From Patescibacteria group bacterium (GTDB taxonomy: Bacteria > Patescibacteriota > Microgenomatia > UM-FILTER-40-11), in the NCBI GenBank assembly GCA_023473205.1, contig JAMCYY010000039.1, positions 1 to 5,428 of the forward strand: a DNA stretch of 5,428 bases, written 5' to 3'. The translations under genes were made by a program, and so were the position numbers. The notes beneath the pieces were generated by a model. That model saw nothing but the letters and a program-made list of their open reading frames with translations. It made no database searches and was not told where the DNA came from. The first letter of the stretch is position 1. The number at the start of each line of letters is the position of its first letter. This document shows positions 1 to 5,059 of this stretch, one piece after another.

Positions 1-155
1 TAGCGGCGGAAAGAGCAGGAGTTAAAACCGTAATTATGCCCCAGGAAAACGAAAAAAATCTGGTTGATGTTCCGGAAGAAATTAGAAAAACCATGCAATT
101 TAAATTTGCGAAAACTATGGATGAGGTTTTACCTTTGGCGCTGGAAAAAGGGTAA
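1..155 (+). CDS. lon: Lon protease, C-terminal end (partial, 5' end outside window)
   Basis: The reading frame starting at base 3 gives 50 residues up to a TAA stop, beginning AAERAGVKTVIMPQENEKN and ending in MDEVLPLALEKG. This is the end of the Lon proteolytic domain (peptidase family S16). In that family 'AxRAGxKxVxxPxENEKDLxDxPxxxR' is followed by a strand and a final 'MDEVLxLAL' helix, and the match is close throughout. Lon is a cytoplasmic ATP-dependent serine protease with a Ser-Lys dyad that degrades misfolded and regulatory proteins. The catalytic residues and AAA+ domain lie upstream of the window. The gene converges on the minus-strand gene ending at 163, with only 7 bp between the stop codons, and its stop lies inside a hairpin that probably terminates it. 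Family identity is secure; completeness of the rest cannot be judged. Confidence 0.92.
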   Translation, partial: AAERAGVKTVIMPQENEKNLVDVPEEIRKTMQFKFAKTMDEVLPLALEKG

Positions 156-187
156 AAAATTGTTAAATTGTTTTTTTTACCTTTTTT
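151..187. terminator. Bidirectional AT-rich hairpin terminator between convergent genes
   Basis: GGTAAAAAA (151-159) pairs with TTTTTTACC (173-181), giving 9-bp arms around a 13-nt loop. On the + strand it is followed directly by six T (182-187). On the - strand it is followed by C and five T (149-145 read in reverse). The position between convergent stops fits a shared Rho-independent terminator for lon and the gene ending at 163. The stem is weak, mostly A-T pairs, so activity is an inference. Confidence 0.5.
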
Positions 188-807
188 AGAATTAAATTTG
201 CCAGAGAATGTTTTTTTAATAAATCTGCAAGGGTTCGTCTGACAATAAGGACGGAATATCTTATTTGTTGTGGTTTATTTTTATCTTCTAAAATAATTAC
301 CGTATCAAATCCAACTTTTTGACCGAATAACATTTCTTGAGCTGAAGGACTTTCTAATGTTATTTTTCCTTTTTTTACTGCTTCTGGAGTTATGCCTTCA
401 GCGACAATTTTATAATCTCCAGGCGAAGTTCCTATCCCCATTCCTTGAACATTAGTGATATAAGTACTTTCTTGAGAATAAAGATTAAAATCAGCCAAAC
501 CTGCCGCTAATTGAAAGCCTCCTGGATTCCCTTCAATAATTTGTGCTACTGCCATTATTTTTTCTCCTTTTCCCATAAATGGTCCACTTCTACTATAAGG
601 AAAAGCAACTTTTGTTGGTCTGCTGGGATTTTGAGGTAGATCACTGGGAGTAATATCGAGATAATCTTTTGGTTTTTGTCTTGATCTTAAAAAAATTCTT
701 TCTCCTTTTTGGGTAAATTCAATTCCTGCGCTTCCATTGCTTTCAATTCCTTTACCACTAGGGTCTTCTTTTCTAACTTTAGGTGTAGGAGTTCCTTCGA
801 TTGGCAT
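163..807 (-). CDS. Hypothetical protein, 214 aa, no recognised family
   Basis: I do not recognise this protein. It has no signal peptide or membrane helix and looks soluble. Residues 1-30 are rich in Pro, Gly, Ser and Lys (MPIEGTPTPKVRKEDPSGKG) and are probably disordered. Residues about 66-190 alternate hydrophobic strands with Gly-rich turns (KIMAVAQIIEGNPGGF, GMGIGTSPGDYKIVAEG, GFDTVIILED), suggesting a mainly beta domain. The last 25 residues form a basic Leu/Lys helix ending in KKVKKTI, whose codons overlap the shared terminator. The ATG at 807 is supported by an extended -10 (TGTTATAAT) ending 10 nt upstream, with no Shine-Dalgarno. It lies 48 bp downstream of the hydrolase gene and could also be read through from it. 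Nothing in the neighbourhood reveals its function. Confidence 0.72.
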   Translation of the reverse strand: MPIEGTPTPKVRKEDPSGKGIESNGSAGIEFTQKGERIFLRSRQKPKDYLDITPSDLPQNPSRPTKVAFPYSRSGPFMGKGEKIMAVAQIIEGNPGGFQLAAGLADFNLYSQESTYITNVQGMGIGTSPGDYKIVAEGITPEAVKKGKITLESPSAQEMLFGQKVGFDTVIILEDKNKPQQIRYSVLIVRRTLADLLKKHSLANLILKKVKKTI

Positions 808-817
808 CTTGGTGGCT

Positions 818-826
818 ATTATAACA
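818..826 (-). promoter_or_regulatory. Extended -10 promoter of the 214-aa hypothetical gene
   Basis: Read on the minus strand, TGTTATAAT is a perfect extended -10 (TGN plus TATAAT, hexamer 823-818). The hexamer ends 10 nt before the ATG at 807, so the predicted 5' leader is only a few nucleotides. No good -35 is seen 16-18 bp upstream, as is usual when TGN is present. Confidence 0.6.
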
Positions 827-855
827 AAATATTTTTAAAGAAGCATTTTTCGCTC

Positions 856-1473
856 TTAATCTGATTTAATAAATTCAATTATTGGATAGGCAAAAAGAGA
901 GAGGGAAAGAGAAATACTCAGAACGTGGCCAATTGAGGGAACAAGAATATTTTTCGCTCCTTTAATTTTGACTGTACTTGCGGGAACAATTTCATCCCAA
1001 ATGGGTTTAATTGTCATGATTTTTTCCTTGTCTTGATTTGTTAATTTTGTTTCTGTTTTTTCAAATTTTAAAACAGACTCTTTAAAAGATGGACTTTTAG
1101 AAGCGGCCTTTTCAAAAGTGTAAAATAAAGCATCTCCTGAGCGGAGCCTTCCGCAAACATTAACGATTCGGTGGACTTTATTTTTTCTGGCAATAAATGC
1201 ATTGAGAACCGCACTGCCACCAGCACTCGTCCCGATTAAGGAAATTTTTTTATTGGGTGCATACAGTTTATCAATCAAGTCAGTAATTTTTTTTAATTTT
1301 TCCGTAAAACCATTTTCCTCGATTTTCCAGTTTAAGCCACAGATATAAGTCTTTATATTCCAAAGTTTCCACCACTTAACCAAAAGCTCGTGGCCTTTAT
1401 TTTCATTACCTAATCCTGGAACAATAATTGCAATTGAGTGCGAAGATTTTGCTGCTTTAAGTAATTGCGCCAT
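856..1473 (-). CDS. Alpha/beta hydrolase fold protein, 205 aa
   Basis: A small single-domain alpha/beta hydrolase with a complete apparent catalytic triad. The first core strand and oxyanion-hole region are IAIIVPGLGN (residues 14-23). The nucleophile elbow is GTSAG (81-85), placing the serine at 83. The acid is probably D160 in PIWDEIVP, a position and context typical of this fold. The histidine is H183 in SIGHVLS. The strand before the elbow (KISLIG) and the helix after it (GSAVLNAF) fit the fold. There is no signal peptide, so it should be cytoplasmic; LSISLSLSLFAYPIIEF near the C-terminus is probably the last amphipathic helix. The substrate (ester, thioester or other) cannot be predicted. 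The gene starts 5 bp after the stop of the coiled-coil gene and has no Shine-Dalgarno, so it is probably co-transcribed and may depend on translational coupling. Confidence 0.85.
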   Translation of the reverse strand: MAQLLKAAKSSHSIAIIVPGLGNENKGHELLVKWWKLWNIKTYICGLNWKIEENGFTEKLKKITDLIDKLYAPNKKISLIGTSAGGSAVLNAFIARKNKVHRIVNVCGRLRSGDALFYTFEKAASKSPSFKESVLKFEKTETKLTNQDKEKIMTIKPIWDEIVPASTVKIKGAKNILVPSIGHVLSISLSLSLFAYPIIEFIKSD

Positions 1474-1478
1474 GAGAG

Positions 1479-1745
1479 CTAAAGTGATCTTGCTAAAGGA
1501 GGAAGGCCAAGATGATCTTCAATTCTATCCATTCTTTTTTTCAAATGAATCTTTTCACTGTTAAAAAATCCAATAACTATTTCGATATCTTTTTTGATTG
1601 GTCTTAAGTTTTTTTCAAATTTTTGATCCAAAGAATCTAATCTTTTTTCAAAACCATCCATCTTTTGGGCAAGAGGTTTATTCCCTTGAGAAACTCCTTG
1701 GTCCATTAATCCTCCTATAGCTTTTAGGTCTTGTTTAGTTAGCAT
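1479..1745 (-). CDS. Small coiled-coil protein, 88 aa (hypothetical, CPR-type)
   Basis: Begins MLTKQDLKAIGGLMDQGVSQ, continues as a charged heptad-like stretch (about residues 28-77: KMDGFEKRLDSLDQKFEKNL, then a second segment from IKKDIEIVIGFF), and ends KKRMDRIEDHLGLPPLARSL. The pattern of an N-terminal MLTKxDL, a coiled coil and a C-terminal RIEEHLGLP-like motif recalls a large family of uncharacterised short proteins common in Patescibacteria. This is recognition from memory, not a search. There is no enzyme motif or membrane segment. It is likely an oligomerising or adaptor protein, function unknown. It is the first gene of a probable pair with the hydrolase 5 bp downstream. A -35/-10 pair upstream places the predicted transcription start at the ATG itself. 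Confidence 0.8.
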   Translation of the reverse strand: MLTKQDLKAIGGLMDQGVSQGNKPLAQKMDGFEKRLDSLDQKFEKNLRPIKKDIEIVIGFFNSEKIHLKKRMDRIEDHLGLPPLARSL

Positions 1746-1751
1746 ATTTTT

Positions 1752-1780
1752 ATCATATCAACAACCTTTTTTATTTTCAA
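1752..1780 (-). promoter_or_regulatory. -35/-10 promoter of the coiled-coil/hydrolase pair
   Basis: On the minus strand TTGAAA (1780-1775) and TATGAT (1757-1752) are separated by 17 bp, each one or two bases from the sigma-70 consensus. The -10 ends 6 nt before the ATG at 1745. With standard spacing, transcription would start on the A of the ATG, giving a leaderless mRNA. Confidence 0.6.
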
Positions 1781-1794
1781 TGAAAAAAACTTAG

Positions 1795-1830
1795 TGGCAC
1801 CAAATTTTGCTATCGCGTAAAATGGTGCCA
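1795..1830. repeat. Long bulged hairpin in divergent intergenic region
   Basis: TGGCACC (1795-1801) and GGTGCCA (1824-1830) are perfect 7-bp inverted arms. Inside them ATTTT (1804-1808) pairs with AAAAT (1819-1823), with a two-base AA bulge on the left side. GC (1809-1810) can pair with GC (1815-1816) around a 4-nt loop, leaving GT unpaired. The element lies between two divergent promoters, upstream of both, so it is not an ordinary terminator of either annotated gene. It could be an operator, part of a small RNA, or a mobile palindromic repeat. Confidence 0.55.
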
Positions 1831-1839
1831 ATTATGGAA

Positions 1840-1886
1840 AGGTGTAAAGCTAAAACACCTGGAAGGTGTTAGACGTTCACACCTCC
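1840..1886. repeat. Tandem pair of AGGTGT/ACACCT hairpins, 24-nt period
   Basis: AGGTGT (1840-1845) pairs with ACACCT (1855-1860) over a 9-nt loop. AGGTGT (1864-1869) pairs with ACACCT (1879-1884) over another 9-nt loop of different sequence. The second stem can be extended by GG (1861-1862) with CC (1885-1886) across one bulged A. The inner arms also form a perfect alternative palindrome, AACACCT-GGA-AGGTGTT (1854-1870). The element thus has four half-sites with conserved arms and variable loops, about 35 bp upstream of the Nudix -10. It could be a tandem operator or a dispersed structured repeat. Confidence 0.6.
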
Positions 1887-1917
1887 TGTAATTTATACAA
1901 TAATGAGAAATGTGTGA

Positions 1918-1926
1918 TGCTATAAT
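1918..1926 (+). promoter_or_regulatory. Extended -10 promoter of the Nudix gene
   Basis: TGCTATAAT is a perfect extended -10 (hexamer 1921-1926). It ends 6 nt before the ATG at 1933, so the predicted start of transcription is at the start codon. No clear -35 is visible at 16-18 bp. The sequence from 1914 to 1938 recurs at 4021-4045 with three transitions. Confidence 0.65.
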
Positions 1927-1932
1927 TAAGCC

Positions 1933-2457
1933 ATGAATAGTCATAGACATTTAGATGAAGTTGGAAAAACAAATATTGCTTCGGAGTGTTTGGTGATTAA
2001 AGATGAAAAGGTTTTGATGTTTAAGAGGAGCGAAACCGCCAAAAAATTTCCTGGATATTGGATTGGTCCTGGTGGTCATATTGACGAAAACGAAGACCCG
2101 ATGCTCGCGGCCATTAGGGAAATTAAAGAAGAAGCGGGAGTTGAAGTGGGGATGGATAGCATTAAGCTAAAAGCAATTGCCACCCATTATCATATTGATT
2201 TAAATGAAACTTGGGTTTCTTTTATTTTTTTAGCCACTTTGCCAACTCATCAAAAAGTCAGTGAGGAAAATGAAGAAGGCAAAGCCAAGTGGATTCCTTT
2301 AAAAGAACTTCTGGAGATGGAAAATGTTTTCCCGCCTTCAAAATATTATTTTGATCATGTTTTAAATGATAAGCCAGGCATTATGTATGCCAATATCCGC
2401 TGGCAAAATGCACAGCTTGTAGAAGTCTTAAGCCAAAGAGTGGACATAAATGGATAA
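1933..2457 (+). CDS. Nudix hydrolase, 174 aa
   Basis: Contains an intact Nudix box matching Gx5Ex7REUxEExGU: G48, E54, then R62-E63-I-K-E66-E67-A-G69-V70. The REUxEE glutamates bind the catalytic divalent metal. The fold begins with a strand around residues 17-31 (ECLVIKDEKVLMFKR), followed by PGYWIGPGGHID just before the box. The later WVSFIFLA strand and AKWIPLKEL (W120) are typical of the second half. The length is ordinary for a single Nudix domain plus a C-terminal helix. These enzymes cleave nucleoside diphosphates linked to another group; the substrate could be an oxidised dNTP, a sugar nucleotide or a cap-like end and cannot be chosen from sequence. The start is fixed by the TATAAT 6 nt upstream; there is no Shine-Dalgarno. 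The gene stands as its own unit, 79 bp before the radical SAM gene. Confidence 0.92.
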   Translation: MNSHRHLDEVGKTNIASECLVIKDEKVLMFKRSETAKKFPGYWIGPGGHIDENEDPMLAAIREIKEEAGVEVGMDSIKLKAIATHYHIDLNETWVSFIFLATLPTHQKVSEENEEGKAKWIPLKELLEMENVFPPSKYYFDHVLNDKPGIMYANIRWQNAQLVEVLSQRVDING

Positions 2458-2480
2458 TGAAGAGGTGGATTTTTGCTTGA

Positions 2481-2528
2481 CCTTGATTTTTACTTCAAAT
2501 TGACATTTTCACAGATCAAGGCTATATG
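2481..2528 (+). promoter_or_regulatory. Promoter of the radical SAM gene with flanking inverted repeat
   Basis: A perfect -35, TTGACA (2500-2505), is followed after 17 bp by TATATG (2523-2528), a 4/6 match to the -10. The hexamer ends 8 nt before the ATG at 2537. An inverted repeat CCTTGAT (2481-2487) / ATCAAGG (2515-2521) encloses the -35, with its right arm in the spacer. That placement would suit a repressor site, but a 7-bp repeat could arise by chance. Confidence 0.55.
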
Positions 2529-2536
2529 AATCCTTC

Positions 2537-4009
2537 ATGAGTCAAACAGAGCGCGTTTTGTTGGTTCCTCCTACCACTATTTATGGTTCAAGAAGTGCTG
2601 ATTTTTTTGCTGGAGTAAAGCAGACGGTTGAGGCATTACCACCAATGGGGATAGCGATAGTTTCCGCAATGTTAAAACAACACGGAGGTTTTGAAGTAAA
2701 AAATTTACCTGGCGGGCCTAATGATAGAAGTTTAGTCGATGGTACTTCTTGGGCAGATGTGGTGGTAATTTCCACGACTTTAATTGGAACTGAATCTACT
2801 CAAGGAGTTATTGCTCTTGCTCGAGAACGAGGTAAAAAAGTAATTGTCGGTGGTTATGGACCAACCTTTCTTCCGGAGAAATTTGAAGGAGCGAGTGTAG
2901 TTTTGGGTGAAGGAGAGCCAGTTTTTCCTCAAGTAATGGAGGATCTTTTAGGTGGACATCTTCAACCCCAATATGATAGCAGGGGCAATTATTTTGATAT
3001 TTATAATCACTATATTTGTCCAGACAGAGAAATTTTAGAAAGCTTTAACGGGGGATTATTATCAGTCTATCCCATGGAGACACAAAGGGGTTGTTCAAAT
3101 AACTGCCCCCCTTGCTCGGCTAAGAAATTCCAAGGTGGGGTTAGAGTGAGGGATATTAGGGACGATATTGCAGAAATAGAAACAATGAATATTAGACCAG
3201 GGGGCATGCTCTTTTTTGCTGATAATAATACCATGCATCTTCCCGAAGATCAGCTTTACGGGTTACTTACTTATTTGTCTCAAAAAGATATTCGTTGGGC
3301 GACTGAGGGGACAGTGGAAACTTTAATCAGGGACAATGAACAAGGTGGCCGTCTTTTAAAATTAATGTCTCCGATTGGTAAAAAAAACGGCGGTTGTTAT
3401 TCGTTTTGTTATGGTGCCGATGATTTGACACGTAAAGTAGTTGCCGGGACAAAGGAAAAAACAGAGGAGGTTTTACCTAAAGCCATTCGCCTTTTTAGAG
3501 AATATCAAATACCTCTTCATGTCTCAGTCATTGTCGGGCTGGATAATCATGTTTACCCTGACTCCTTTTATCGAATGGCGCAAATTTTAGAGGCATATGA
3601 CCCGCATCATGTTTTTGTGCATATTGCTACCCCTTACCCCGGGACAGTTTGGGGAGATAATGTTGCTAGGGAAGAAAGGCTCTTAGGGTTTCCTTATTCA
3701 GACTATACTCATGGAAAAGTAGTTTTTAAGCCTAAAAATATGGAGTCGGAAGAGTTACAGCAAGGATACTATTGGCTAAAAAGAAGGTTAACTTGCTGGG
3801 AAGCACTCAAAGGACTTTGGAGAAACCACGTTGATCTAAATTTAATTCGTCAAAAACCAATTTTGGGAATGGCCTTAAGTGGAATTCCCTGGTTTTTAGA
3901 ATGCGCTGCCGCAATGCAGGAACTTTCTCGCCAAGGTAAGATTGATCAGCAAGTTCAAAGAGATTTGGATAATGATTATAGAAATTATTGTGGCCGGAAG
4001 AAATTATAA
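2537..4009 (+). CDS. B12-binding-domain radical SAM protein, 490 aa
   Basis: Residues 1-140 look like a cobalamin-binding Rossmann domain: VLLVPPTT, LPPMGIAIVSAML (34-46), ADVVVIST (73-80), KKVIVGGYGPTF (100-111), and LGEGEPVFPQVMEDL (123-137). The radical SAM core follows with QRGCSNNCPPCSA, a CxxxCxxC cluster motif (C186, C190, C193) that binds the 4Fe-4S cluster and SAM. Later landmarks are LFFADNNTM (225-233), YGADDLTRKV (292-301), VSVIVGLDNH (329-338) and TPYPGT (365-370), as in MiaB/hopanoid-methylase-like B12 radical SAM enzymes. The C-terminal 'MESEELQQGYYWLKRRL' region resembles the DUF4070-type extension. Such proteins often methylate unactivated carbons or rearrange substrates; the substrate here is unknown. 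No SPASM domain or peptide-recognition domain is evident. It has its own promoter, and the ATG is chosen by the -10 8 nt upstream. The next intact gene encodes an arginase-fold protein. Confidence 0.92.
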   Translation: MSQTERVLLVPPTTIYGSRSADFFAGVKQTVEALPPMGIAIVSAMLKQHGGFEVKNLPGGPNDRSLVDGTSWADVVVISTTLIGTESTQGVIALARERGKKVIVGGYGPTFLPEKFEGASVVLGEGEPVFPQVMEDLLGGHLQPQYDSRGNYFDIYNHYICPDREILESFNGGLLSVYPMETQRGCSNNCPPCSAKKFQGGVRVRDIRDDIAEIETMNIRPGGMLFFADNNTMHLPEDQLYGLLTYLSQKDIRWATEGTVETLIRDNEQGGRLLKLMSPIGKKNGGCYSFCYGADDLTRKVVAGTKEKTEEVLPKAIRLFREYQIPLHVSVIVGLDNHVYPDSFYRMAQILEAYDPHHVFVHIATPYPGTVWGDNVAREERLLGFPYSDYTHGKVVFKPKNMESEELQQGYYWLKRRLTCWEALKGLWRNHVDLNLIRQKPILGMALSGIPWFLECAAAMQELSRQGKIDQQVQRDLDNDYRNYCGRKKL

Positions 4010-4020
4010 ACATCAATTTT

Positions 4021-4160
4021 GCGATGCTATAATTAGGCCACGAATTCTTTGTTATGAAGATGAATTTAAAGATGCTTGTTGGATGCCAATAGAAGAAGCA
4101 AAAATCCTGGCCAAAGAAGGCAATATTTTAAAGGCTTTGGAGAAAATCGATACAATTTAA
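4021..4160 (+). pseudogene. Decayed Nudix gene: promoter relic plus C-terminal fragment
   Basis: Bases 4021-4045 match the intact Nudix promoter and start (1914-1938) at 22 of 25 positions. This includes the extended -10 TGCTATAAT (4025-4033), but the position equivalent to ATG reads ACG (4040-4042). All three differences are transitions. Downstream, in another frame, 4041-4160 encodes about 39 residues to TAA, including EDEFKDACWMPIEEAKILAK. This resembles the 'E..A.W.PLEEA' segment near the end of Nudix domains (compare KAKWIPLKEL in the intact gene). The Nudix box and the rest of the fold are missing. The simplest reading is a second Nudix gene that lost its start codon and middle. The fragment is short, so homology of the tail is tentative; the promoter may still be active. 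Confidence 0.5.
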
Positions 4161-4170
4161 TTTAGGAGAG

Positions 4171-4176
4171 TATAAT
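4171..4176 (+). promoter_or_regulatory. -10 element of the UPF0489 gene
   Basis: A perfect TATAAT ends 7 nt before the ATG at 4184, predicting a leaderless or one-nucleotide-leader transcript. No convincing -35 and no TGN extension are seen. AGGAGAG (4164-4170) just upstream is Shine-Dalgarno-like, but it is about 13 nt from the ATG and would lie upstream of the predicted transcription start. Confidence 0.55.
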
Positions 4177-4183
4177 TATTTTT

Positions 4184-5002
4184 ATGGCAGGAGATGAATT
4201 TGGTAGTACAGGAAAAGAGACAATTTATCCTTCTTCATATGATTCAAATGGCCTTTCTTTATATTATAAAGATGAAGCAGTTGGACGGTCTTTAAATTGC
4301 AGCAGATTAACTAGATCAAGACCTCTTAGAATTGGCGGCGTTAATGATCTACAACTGGTTGATATTAATCAAGGATTAGATTGGTATCACGTTGATCCAC
4401 CAACTTATGCTTTAAAAAATTATATTCGGACTGTTTATGGTAAAGATCAGACCCCAAGTTACATTTTTGATGACCATAATCACGCGATTTTTGCTTGGTA
4501 TGAAGCAAGAGCAGAAGGAAGAGTCTGTGATGGGGCATTTTTATTTAGAGTAGACGAACATTCTGATGGTAGAAAATCGGTTCTTTCCTTTTCGCCTCGT
4601 CCTTCTTTAAAAGATGTCGCTGAATTAGCAAAAGCTTTAGATTTTGATGATTTTAATTCTCTTCCCCAACAGCAAGGCTTAGTGGGCGAAATCTGTTGGG
4701 TCAGTCCCTGGCATCATACGGGAATTCAAAATGAACCAGAAACCCAAGGAACGATTGGTTATTATATGGTAACCTTAGGAGATATTTTGGATAAAATTTT
4801 AACTGAAAGATTACCTAGAGAAAAAGTTATCGTTGATATTGACTTGGACTATCTTGACCATGTTGATGAAATAGAAGCGATTAAGTTGTTAAAAGAAATA
4901 ATGGAGATGAGTGGTGTAAATACAATTTCTTTAAGTCCGGGATGTACTGATCCCTTTTTAGGAATGGAGAGAGTTAAAAAAATATTTAATTTAAAAGAGT
5001 AA
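4184..5002 (+). CDS. UPF0489 family arginase-fold protein (possible peptide arginase), 272 aa
   Basis: The core matches the UPF0489 family, which shares the ureohydrolase (arginase) metal site. FDDHNHAIFAWYEA (95-108) supplies the first histidines (H98, H100). FRVDEHSD (121-128) corresponds to arginase DAHxD, with D124, H126 and D128. VDIDLDYLD (217-225) corresponds to arginase SFDxDxxDP, with D220, D222 and D225. SLSPGCTDPFLGMERVKKIF (249-268) is the typical closing strand and helix. All expected ligands for a two-metal (Mn) centre are present, so an active enzyme is plausible. Some UPF0489 members convert arginine to ornithine inside ribosomally made peptides; others, including eukaryotic homologues, have no known role. 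The first 90 residues are poorly conserved to my eye, perhaps for substrate recognition. No signal peptide is present. The start is set by TATAAT 7 nt upstream. The substrate here is unknown. Confidence 0.85.
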   Translation: MAGDEFGSTGKETIYPSSYDSNGLSLYYKDEAVGRSLNCSRLTRSRPLRIGGVNDLQLVDINQGLDWYHVDPPTYALKNYIRTVYGKDQTPSYIFDDHNHAIFAWYEARAEGRVCDGAFLFRVDEHSDGRKSVLSFSPRPSLKDVAELAKALDFDDFNSLPQQQGLVGEICWVSPWHHTGIQNEPETQGTIGYYMVTLGDILDKILTERLPREKVIVDIDLDYLDHVDEIEAIKLLKEIMEMSGVNTISLSPGCTDPFLGMERVKKIFNLKE

Positions 5003-5047
5003 TATTTTAGAGACTTTGGAAAAAATTGAGGGTGATTTTAAATGAAG

Positions 5048-5053
5048 TATAAT
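5048..5053 (+). promoter_or_regulatory. -10 element of the GNAT gene
   Basis: A perfect TATAAT ends 6 nt before the ATG at 5060, the same geometry as the Nudix and coiled-coil genes. TTGAGG (5026-5031), 16 bp upstream, is a 4/6 match to a -35. If the alternative ATG at 5042 is used, this hexamer lies inside the coding sequence and would be fortuitous. Confidence 0.45.
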
Positions 5054-5059
5054 GCCAAT

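Noticed and set aside
1795..1886. tRNA, CRISPR array or riboswitch in the divergent intergenic region
   Set aside because: There is no T-loop GTTCGA-like motif or acceptor stem. The repeats are two inverted units with a 24-nt period, not direct repeats with long spacers. The element lies upstream of both predicted transcription starts, so it cannot be a cis-leader of the annotated genes.
2581..2775. Minus-strand open frame of 64 codons inside the radical SAM gene
   Set aside because: Lies wholly antisense to the strongly supported cobalamin-binding domain, has no promoter or RBS and no recognisable protein features.
3807..4016. Minus-strand open frame of 69 codons over the end of the radical SAM gene
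   Set aside because: Antisense shadow of the C-terminal extension; composition is unlike the real genes and there is no initiation signal.
3942..4160. A 72-codon + strand frame starting inside the radical SAM gene, as an intact gene
   Set aside because: Its first third overlaps radical SAM codons in another frame and the only promoter nearby (4025-4033) lies inside it. Only the Nudix-like tail looks meaningful, so I annotated that as a pseudogene fragment.
4083..4160. Possible RiPP precursor: a 25-residue frame (begins MPIEEAKILAK) before the UPF0489 gene
   Set aside because: The segment fits a Nudix C-terminal helix better, has no RBS, contains no arginine to be modified and has no leader-core organisation.
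4164..4170. AGGAGAG as the Shine-Dalgarno of the UPF0489 gene
   Set aside because: About 13 nt from the ATG is too far for normal initiation, and TATAAT sits between the two, so it would not be present on the predicted transcript.
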